Assembly (NCBI GenBank): GCA_964480735.1
Contig: CAYZQS010000143.1
Span: forward strand, 1 to 5,438
Length of the DNA: 5,438 nucleotides
Reading direction: 5' to 3'
From: UBA5972 sp964480735
Lineage (GTDB): Bacteria; Pseudomonadota; Alphaproteobacteria; Rhodobacterales; Rhodobacteraceae
Shown: positions 1 through 5,438 of the stretch, piece by piece
Layout of the letters: each line of letters starts with the position of its first letter
Numbering within the stretch: the first letter of the stretch is position 1
Program-made: the position numbers and the translations under genes
Notes under the pieces: model-generated
The model's input: the letters and a program-made list of their open reading frames with translations, nothing else
What the model was told of the DNA's origin: nothing
The model's database searches: none

Positions 1-293
1 AGCCCTGTCGACACATCAATCGTGTTACCCTCTTCCAGCGTCACATAGGCTTTCTTTACATCCTTGCGCCGACCCAGAACACCTTTAAACCGTTTGACTT
101 TGCCCTTGGTGATGGTGGTGTTCACCGCCTTCACCTTCACACCAAACAGGCCCTCGATGGCCTCTTTGATCTGGGGTTTATTGGCAGAAATCGCCACTTC
201 AAACACCACGGCGTTGTGTTCGGACGCCATCGTTGCCTTTTCGGTGATGATCGGCTTGCGGATCACGTCGTAAAGTTCTGCTTTTACACTCAT
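1..293 (-). CDS. rplW: 50S ribosomal protein L23, 3'-partial
   Basis: L23 binds 23S rRNA domain III at the mouth of the peptide exit tunnel, where trigger factor and SRP dock. The frame opens with MSVKAELYDVIRKPIITEKA and 97 full codons are visible. Family hallmarks are the N-terminal RKPIITEKAT segment (about residues 12-21), FEVAISANKPQIKEAIE (31-47), FGVKVKAVNTT (50-60) and the basic loop KGKVKRFKG (63-71). The frame runs off the left edge after VSTG with two bases (CT) of the next codon, probably Leu; L23 of this group usually ends about there at 98 residues, so only one codon and the stop are missing (inferred). The ATG overlaps the rplD TGA as ATGA, which favours translational coupling, and a GGAGG lies 10 nt upstream inside rplD. 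There are no internal disruptions. Confidence 0.96.
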   Translation of the reverse strand, partial: MSVKAELYDVIRKPIITEKATMASEHNAVVFEVAISANKPQIKEAIEGLFGVKVKAVNTTITKGKVKRFKGVLGRRKDVKKAYVTLEEGNTIDVSTG

Positions 294-910
294 GTCAGTC
301 GCGCCTCCAAAGCTTCAACACCGGCTTTGGTCAACACCAGCGTGTCACGGCGCAGGATGTCATAGACGTTGGCGCCCATGCTGGGCAGCACATCAACGCC
401 GTCGATGTTGCGCGCGGCCTGTGCGAAACCGTCGTTCAGGTCCGGACCATCAATCACCAGCGTGCGTTTCCAGCCCAGATTTTTCAGCGCTTTGGCCAAA
501 GTCTTGGTCTTGCCGTCCTTCAGTTCTGCCGCATCCAAAATCACCAAATCGCCAGCGCCTGCCTTGGCAGACAGCGCGTGGCGCAGCCCCAAGGCCCGGA
601 ACTTTTTGGTCAGGTCGTGGGCGTGGCTGCGGGGCGTCGGGCCTTTGTAAACACCGCCCTTGCGAAAGATCGGCGCGTTGCGTGAGCCGTGGCGGGCACC
701 ACCGGAGCCTTTTTGCCGAACCACCTTTTTGGTGGAATAGCTGGTTTCGCGGCGGGTCTTCACCTTGTGCGTTCCGGCCTGACGTTTGGCCAGTTGATAG
801 CGCACCACCCGCTGCAGGATATCCGCGCGGGGTTCCAGACCGAAAACGGCATCGGACAGTTCAACCGAGCCCGCCTTTTTGGCGTCCAGTTTTATGACGT
901 CAGCTTTCAT
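290..910 (-). CDS. rplD: 50S ribosomal protein L4
   Basis: L4 is a primary 23S rRNA-binding protein whose long central loop lines the exit tunnel; in E. coli it also represses its own S10 operon. The product is 206 residues, normal for the family. Visible parts are the N-terminal strand MKADVIKLDAKKAGSVELSD, the tunnel loop of about residues 45-96 with the conserved RQKGSGGARHGS (65-76) and GGVYKGPTPRSHA (85-97), and the C-terminal domain with KKFRALGLRHALS (102-114), VLPSMGANVYDIL (174-186) and the terminal EALEARLT. A GTG three codons upstream (917-919) is in frame, but the Shine-Dalgarno GAGGG at 919-923 overlaps it and sits 8 nt before the ATG at 910, so ATG is preferred. The first 11 nt overlap the end of rplC, and the TGA overlaps the rplW start. 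Wild-type residues are seen in the macrolide-relevant loop (K67 of RQKG). Confidence 0.97.
   Translation of the reverse strand: MKADVIKLDAKKAGSVELSDAVFGLEPRADILQRVVRYQLAKRQAGTHKVKTRRETSYSTKKVVRQKGSGGARHGSRNAPIFRKGGVYKGPTPRSHAHDLTKKFRALGLRHALSAKAGAGDLVILDAAELKDGKTKTLAKALKNLGWKRTLVIDGPDLNDGFAQAARNIDGVDVLPSMGANVYDILRRDTLVLTKAGVEALEARLT
304..308 (-). promoter_or_regulatory. Shine-Dalgarno of rplW, inside rplD
   Basis: GGAGG lies 10 nt before the rplW ATG at 293, embedded in the Leu-Glu-Ala codons near the rplD C-terminus. Together with the ATGA stop-start overlap it supports reinitiation or coupled translation. Confidence 0.75.
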
Positions 911-1739
911 CGTTATCACCCTCTGCTGCTTTTTCGGCGGCTTGCGCTTTATCGGCGGCTTCCATTGCGGCCTGTTCTTCGGCGGCGGCGGCTGCGGCGG
1001 CTTCCGCTTCGGCAGCAGCGGCTTCTGCGGCAGCTTTTTCAGCGGCTTCAGCGGCGGCGGCAGCTTGCGAACGCAGGGCTGCGGGCAGGATCACGTTTTC
1101 AGGTGTCGGCTTTTTCACCGCATCCTTGACAGTTACCCAGCCACCTTTAGAGCCGGGCACAGCGCCCTTGATCATGATCAGGCCACGGTCAACATCCGTG
1201 CGCACCACCTGCAGGTTCTGCGTCGTCACCTTTGCGGCCCCCATATGGCCGGCCATTTTCTTGCCCTTGAACACCTTGCCGGGTTCCTGACACTGGCCGG
1301 TAGAGCCGTGTGAACGGTGGCTGATTGAAACCCCGTGAGACGCGCGCAGGCCTTTGAAGTTATGACGCTTCATGGCACCGGCAAAACCTTTACCAATCGA
1401 GGTTCCGGCAACATCAACGTATTGCCCCTCAAAGTAATGGTTGGCGGTTATTTCCTCGCCCACGTCGATCAGGTTTTCCGGGGATACCCGAAATTCCGCA
1501 ATCTTGCGTTTGGGTTCAACCTTGGCGGCGGCAAAATGGCCGCGCATGGCGCCGGACGTGCGTTTGGCTTTCGCCGCACCACAGCCCAGTTGCACAGCAC
1601 TATAGCCGTCCCTGTCACCCGTGCGCTGGGCCACGACCTGAAGGTTTTCCATTTGCAGAACGGTCACAGGGATTTGCTGTCCGTCATCCATGAAAAGCCG
1701 GGTCATCCCCAGTTTCTTTGCTATTATTCCAGAGCGCAT
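900..1739 (-). CDS. rplC: 50S ribosomal protein L3 with Ala/Glu-rich C-terminal tail
   Basis: L3 is an early-assembling 23S rRNA-binding protein near the peptidyl-transferase centre. The product has 279 residues, against about 209 in E. coli. The core runs to about residue 223: MRSGIIAKKLGMTRLF at the N-terminus, AMRGHFAAAKV (64-74), the signature GTSIGKGFAGAMKRHNF (112-128), the loop ASHGVSISHRSHGSTGQC (133-150) continuing QEPGKVFKGKKMAGHMG (151-167), and KGAVPGSKG (191-199). Q151 aligns with E. coli Gln150, the PrmB methylation site, so PrmB modification is plausible. Residues 225-274 form a low-complexity tail with 31 Ala and 10 Glu in 50, predicted helical, ending acidic (DNDES). The start is ATG, 14 nt after the rpsJ stop, with GGGGAG nearby. 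The stop overlaps rplD by 11 nt. The core assignment is certain; the role of the tail is unknown. Confidence 0.97.
   Translation of the reverse strand: MRSGIIAKKLGMTRLFMDDGQQIPVTVLQMENLQVVAQRTGDRDGYSAVQLGCGAAKAKRTSGAMRGHFAAAKVEPKRKIAEFRVSPENLIDVGEEITANHYFEGQYVDVAGTSIGKGFAGAMKRHNFKGLRASHGVSISHRSHGSTGQCQEPGKVFKGKKMAGHMGAAKVTTQNLQVVRTDVDRGLIMIKGAVPGSKGGWVTVKDAVKKPTPENVILPAALRSQAAAAAEAAEKAAAEAAAAEAEAAAAAAAEEQAAMEAADKAQAAEKAAEGDNDES
903..1067. repeat. GCN-rich low-complexity tract coding the L3 tail
   Basis: These 55 codons at the 3' end of rplC encode the tail from residue 225. Most are GCN alanine codons (GCC, GCT, GCA and GCG all used) broken by GAA/GAG, with runs of up to seven Ala. The mixture of synonymous codons means it is not a perfect microsatellite, but near-repeats of GCC/GCA/GCT triplets make in-frame 3-nt length changes likely between strains. 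Mixed synonymous codons and an intact frame argue that it is a real, translated extension. Confidence 0.85.
919..923 (-). promoter_or_regulatory. Shine-Dalgarno of rplD, inside rplC
   Basis: GAGGG lies 8 nt before the ATG at 910. Because it overlaps the in-frame GTG at 917-919, it decides in favour of the ATG as the rplD start. It sits within the last codons of rplC. Confidence 0.7.
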
Positions 1740-1748
1740 TATTGCTGG

Positions 1749-1754
1749 CTCCCC
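1749..1754 (-). promoter_or_regulatory. Shine-Dalgarno of rplC, overlapping the rpsJ stop
   Basis: GGGGAG lies 9 nt before the rplC ATG at 1739. Its first G is the last base of the rpsJ TAG stop codon, so ribosomes finishing S10 sit on the site that starts L3. This supports coupled translation. Confidence 0.75.
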
Positions 1755-2062
1755 TAAAGTTTGATCTCAACGTCCACACCCGCCGCAAGGTCGAGCTTCA
1801 TCAGCGCGTCCACGGTTTGCGGGGTGGGGTCTACGATGTCGAGCAGACGCTTGTGCGTCCGGATTTCGAATTGCTCACGCGACTTCTTGTTGACGTGGGG
1901 ACCACGCAAAACCGTGAACTTTTCAATCTTTCGCGGCAGCGGGATCGGGCCGCGCACCTGCGCGCCGGTCCGTTTGGCCGTGTTCACGATTTCCGCAGTG
2001 CTGGTGTCCAGCACGCGGTAATCAAAGGCCTTGAGCCGAATTCGAATTGTCTGACTTTGCAT
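1754..2062 (-). CDS. rpsJ: 30S ribosomal protein S10 (NusE)
   Basis: S10 belongs to the 30S head, and as NusE it partners NusB in transcription antitermination and contacts NusG. The product is 102 residues, normal length. Nearly the whole sequence matches the family: IRIRLKAFDYRVLD (6-19), AKRTGAQVRGPIPLP (29-43), the extended loop with RGPHVNKKSREQFEIRTHKR (53-72) and DALMKLDLAAGVDVEI (85-100). V57, where tigecycline-resistance changes have been reported in other bacteria, is the usual Val. ATG at 2062 is the only possible start: reading upstream in frame there is no ATG, GTG or TTG before a TAA at 2117-2119. No good Shine-Dalgarno is seen (the bases before ATG are AAAGACGAGAC). It lies 67 nt after tuf, with a hairpin in the gap, and its TAG stop is fused to the ribosome-binding site of rplC. 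Confidence 0.98.
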   Translation of the reverse strand: MQSQTIRIRLKAFDYRVLDTSTAEIVNTAKRTGAQVRGPIPLPRKIEKFTVLRGPHVNKKSREQFEIRTHKRLLDIVDPTPQTVDALMKLDLAAGVDVEIKL

Positions 2063-2081
2063 GTCTCGTCTTTCGTTGGCC

Positions 2082-2109
2082 GGTGGGTTAGGCGATTGCC
2101 AAACCCACC
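2082..2109 (-). other. Intergenic hairpin between tuf and rpsJ
   Basis: On the minus strand GGTGGGTT (2109-2102) pairs with AACCCACC (2089-2082) over 8 bp. After one U-U mismatch, GGC pairs with GCC across an AAUC loop. It lies 20 nt after the tuf stop and 19 nt before the rpsJ ATG. No U-run follows (next bases GGCCAACGAAAG), so it is not a canonical intrinsic terminator. Possible roles are mRNA processing, 3'-end stabilisation of upstream mRNA, partial attenuation or control of rpsJ initiation; these are inferences. ACCGGCC repeats lie on both sides (2124-2130 and 2078-2084). Confidence 0.7.
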
Positions 2110-2129
2110 TGCGCGTTTATGTCGGCCGG

Positions 2130-3305
<1,176 letters not shown>

Positions 3306-3313
3306 TTTGTTGG

Positions 3314-3320
3314 CCTCCTT
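3314..3320 (-). promoter_or_regulatory. Strong Shine-Dalgarno of tuf
   Basis: AAGGAGG lies 8 nt before the tuf ATG at 3305 and has near-full complementarity to the 16S rRNA 3' end. It fixes the start and is the strongest ribosome-binding site in the window, in keeping with the very high expression expected of EF-Tu. Confidence 0.9.
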
Positions 3321-3329
3321 ATTGTCGTT

Positions 3330-3347
3330 GGCGGGTTGGCACCCGCC
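3330..3347 (-). other. Intergenic hairpin between fusA and tuf
   Basis: On the minus strand GGCGGGT (3347-3341) pairs perfectly with ACCCGCC (3336-3330) around a GCCA loop. It begins one base after the fusA TAG, so a terminating ribosome would cover it. AACGACAAT follows, then the tuf Shine-Dalgarno, with no U-run, so it is not a canonical terminator. The stem matches the tuf-rpsJ hairpin apart from one C-G to U-A pair. A role in adjusting tuf output relative to fusA, or in mRNA processing, is inferred. Confidence 0.7.
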
Positions 3348-3348
3348 G

Positions 3349-5438
3349 CTATGCGAATTTTGCCTGGATTTCGTCAGAGATATTCTGCGGTACGCTGTCG
3401 TAATGCGAGAACTGCATGGTAAAGTTGGCGCGGCCCGAAGACATGGACCGCAGGGTATTGATATAGCCAAACATGTTGGCCAGCGGGACATTGGCGTCAA
3501 TGGCAATGGCGTTGCCACGACTGTCTTGCCCCTGAACCATCCCGCGACGGGATGTCAGATCGCCGATGATGCCGCCGGTGTATTCTTCCGGTGTGACAAC
3601 CTCGACTTTCATGATGGGTTCCAGCATTTTCGCACCGGCCTTGCGCAAACCGTCGCGCATGCCCATACGTCCGGCGATTTCAAACGCCATGACGCTGGAG
3701 TCAACGTCGTGATATTTGCCTTCGATCAAGGCAACTTTGAAATCAATCACCGGAAAACCGGCCAGCGGTCCGCTGTCCATGACAGAAGCGATGCCTTTTT
3801 CCACACCGGGAATATATTCTTTTGGAATAGACCCGCCGACAACGCGGCTTTCAAACGAATAGCCTTCGCCGGGTTCAACCGGCGATATGATCATTTTCAC
3901 CTCGGCGAACTGACCAGAGCCACCCGATTGTTTCTTGTGGGTATAGACAATTTCAGCCTCGTGGCTGATGGTTTCACGGTACGCCACCTGTGGTGCGCCG
4001 ATGTTGGCCTCAACCTTGAACTCGCGCTTCAGACGGTCCACCAGAATATCAAGATGCAGCTCGCCCATGCCCTTCATGATCGTCTGACCGCTTTCAAAAT
4101 CGGTTTCAACGCGGAAGGATGGATCTTCGGCTGCCAGACGGGCCAGACCGGTGGACATTTTTTCCTGATCGGCTTTGGTTTTTGGTTCCACCGCAATCTC
4201 GATCACCGGATCGGGGAATGTCATGGTTTCCAGCACCACAGGTTCTTTGTCAGAACACAGGGTGTCACCCGTTGTTGTTTGCTTCAATCCGGCCAGCGCA
4301 ATGATGTCTCCGGCAAAGGCTTCGGTGATTTCCTCGCGGTCGTTAGAGTGCATCATCATCATGCGGCCCACACGCTCTTTCTTCTCCTTGGTGGAGTTCA
4401 GCATGCTGTCGCCCTTGGTCAGGGTGCCGGAATAGATGCGGGTGAATGTCAACGTGCCCACGAAAGGATCGTTCATGATCTTGAACGCCAGACCCGAGAA
4501 CGGCATGGCATCGTCCGCACGCCGCGCAATATCGCGGGTTTCGGTTTCGTCGCCGGGTTTAAAGCCCATGTAATCAACCACATCCAGCGGGCTGGGCAAA
4601 AAGTCGATCACCGCGTTCAACAGCGGCTGCACGCCTTTGTTCTTGAATGCGGACCCGGCCAATATCGGTACAAAGGCCATTTCAATCGTGCCTTTGCGGA
4701 TCAGGCGGCGCAGGGTGGCGTTGTCAGGCTCGGTGCCCTCCAGATAGGACTCCATCACGTCGTCGTCCATCTCGACGGCCATTTCGATCATTTCGGCCCG
4801 CATTTCTTCGGCCTTGTCACGCAAGTCATCGCGCACATCGCGCAATTCCCAGGACGCGCCCAGGTCTTCACCGGCCCAAACCCATTCTTTCATGGTGATC
4901 AGATCGACGATGCCCTCAAGCTCTGTTTCAGCACCAATCGGCAATTGCACCGGCAAAGGATTGCCGCCAACGCGGGTTTTGATCATCTCGACGCAGTTAA
5001 AGAAATCCGCGCCGATTTTGTCCATTTTGTTGACGAACACGATGCGCGGGACCTTGTACCGGTCAGCCTGCCGCCAAACGGTTTCTGTTTGCGGCTCAAC
5101 CCCGGCGTTGGCGTCCAGCAGCGCAATCGCGCCGTCAAGCACGGCCAGCGAACGCTCGACTTCAATTGTGAAATCAACGTGGCCGGGCGTGTCGATAATG
5201 TTCATCCGGTGCTTTGGCGTTTCCGCTGTCTCACCGTCGGTGGTGCGTTCCCAAAAGGTGGTGGTGGCAGCGGAGGTGATCGTGATGCCACGCTCCTGCT
5301 CCTGCTCCATCCAGTCCATGGTGGCGGCACCGTCATGCACTTCGCCGATGTTGTGGGACTTGCCGGTGTAATACAGAATACGCTCGGTGCAGGTGGTTTT
5401 ACCTGCATCGATATGCGCCATGATACCGAAATTGCGGT
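3349..5438 (-). CDS. fusA: Elongation factor G, 5'-partial
   Basis: EF-G is the cytosolic GTPase that drives tRNA-mRNA translocation and, with RRF, ribosome recycling. The frame is open to the right edge: upstream of the Met at 5421 it reads (Y)RNFGI, so that Met is internal and the true start lies about ten codons beyond the window (the family starts like MAREYPLERYRNFGIMAHIDAGKT). 695 complete codons are visible. Counting the internal Met as 1: G1 AHIDAGKT (2-9), RGITI (44-48), G3 DTPGH (77-81), G4 NKMD (131-134), G5 GSAFKNKG (256-263), an inserted G' region (about 155-250), domain II from about 305, domain III with GMGELHLDILVDRL (451-464), domain IV with YRETI (481-485) and the tip region KYHDVDSSVMAFEIAG (569-584), and domain V with PEEYTGGIIGDLTSRRG (611-627). 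It ends QAKFA-TAG, 43 nt before tuf. Confidence 0.98.
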   Translation of the reverse strand, partial: RNFGIMAHIDAGKTTCTERILYYTGKSHNIGEVHDGAATMDWMEQEQERGITITSAATTTFWERTTDGETAETPKHRMNIIDTPGHVDFTIEVERSLAVLDGAIALLDANAGVEPQTETVWRQADRYKVPRIVFVNKMDKIGADFFNCVEMIKTRVGGNPLPVQLPIGAETELEGIVDLITMKEWVWAGEDLGASWELRDVRDDLRDKAEEMRAEMIEMAVEMDDDVMESYLEGTEPDNATLRRLIRKGTIEMAFVPILAGSAFKNKGVQPLLNAVIDFLPSPLDVVDYMGFKPGDETETRDIARRADDAMPFSGLAFKIMNDPFVGTLTFTRIYSGTLTKGDSMLNSTKEKKERVGRMMMMHSNDREEITEAFAGDIIALAGLKQTTTGDTLCSDKEPVVLETMTFPDPVIEIAVEPKTKADQEKMSTGLARLAAEDPSFRVETDFESGQTIMKGMGELHLDILVDRLKREFKVEANIGAPQVAYRETISHEAEIVYTHKKQSGGSGQFAEVKMIISPVEPGEGYSFESRVVGGSIPKEYIPGVEKGIASVMDSGPLAGFPVIDFKVALIEGKYHDVDSSVMAFEIAGRMGMRDGLRKAGAKMLEPIMKVEVVTPEEYTGGIIGDLTSRRGMVQGQDSRGNAIAIDANVPLANMFGYINTLRSMSSGRANFTMQFSHYDSVPQNISDEIQAKFA

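Noticed and set aside
911..919. Upstream GTG start for rplD (adding Val-Ile-Thr before MKAD)
   Set aside because: The GTG lies inside the only Shine-Dalgarno, and family N-termini begin at the MK-VIKLD position.
292..1757. Several plus-strand open frames (for example 292-897, 689-1129, 879-1313, 1335-1757) opposite rplD and rplC
   Set aside because: They mutually overlap, are low in complexity (runs of Gly, Arg, Phe from reversed Ala codons) and lie antisense to certain ribosomal genes.
2082..2109. Intrinsic terminator between tuf and rpsJ
   Set aside because: The stem is good, but neither strand has a T-run after it (GGCCAACG on the minus strand, TGCGCG on the plus), so canonical Rho-independent termination is unlikely.
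3306..3518. N-terminal extension of the tuf frame up to 3518
   Set aside because: It overlaps fusA in another frame and does not resemble EF-Tu. The AAGGAGG site and the conserved MAKEKFERTKPHVN start place initiation at 3305.
4440..4460. TTGACA on the minus strand within fusA, followed by TATTCC
   Set aside because: The spacing is only about 12 nt, too short for a sigma-70 promoter, and it lies in conserved coding sequence.
4814..5371. Plus-strand frame of 185 codons opposite the fusA GTPase domain
   Set aside because: Ser-rich shadow translation without any recognisable motif, antisense to an intact conserved gene.

Overview
The window carries part of a bacterial translation-gene cluster, all on the minus strand. 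In transcription order (right to left) it reads fusA (EF-G, 5' end cut off), tuf (EF-Tu), rpsJ (S10), rplC (L3), rplD (L4) and rplW (L23, last codon or so cut off). This is the junction where the str operon (…fusA-tuf) runs straight into the S10 operon (rpsJ-rplC-rplD-rplW…) on one strand, without an intervening gene.

The proteins suggest an alphaproteobacterium, most likely Rhodobacteraceae (Roseobacter group). EF-Tu is 391 residues with a shortened segment between G1 and the RGITI motif. L3 has a long Ala/Glu-rich C-terminal tail. Contiguous str and S10 clusters and a fairly GC-rich third codon position also fit. This assignment comes from recalled family features, not a search.

Region by region (plus coordinates): 5438-3349 is fusA. 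3348-3306 is a 43-nt gap with a perfect 7-bp hairpin starting one base after the fusA stop, then a strong Shine-Dalgarno for tuf. 3305-2130 is tuf. 2129-2063 is a 67-nt gap with a second hairpin whose stem matches the first except for one compensatory base pair. 2062-1754 is rpsJ, followed by a 14-nt gap. 1739-900 is rplC, which overlaps rplD (910-290) by 11 nt. rplD overlaps rplW (293-1) by 4 nt (ATGA). There is no gene-free stretch over 300 bases, and I see no RNA gene, mobile element, CRISPR or plus-strand gene that I can support.

The products act together in elongation. EF-Tu delivers aminoacyl-tRNA, EF-G drives translocation, S10 is in the small-subunit head (and is NusE in antitermination), and L3, L4 and L23 are early-assembling large-subunit proteins, with L4 lining the exit tunnel and L23 at its mouth. 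This is conserved core-genome sequence. I found no new gene system. The most interesting signal is the pair of related hairpins in the two largest gaps.
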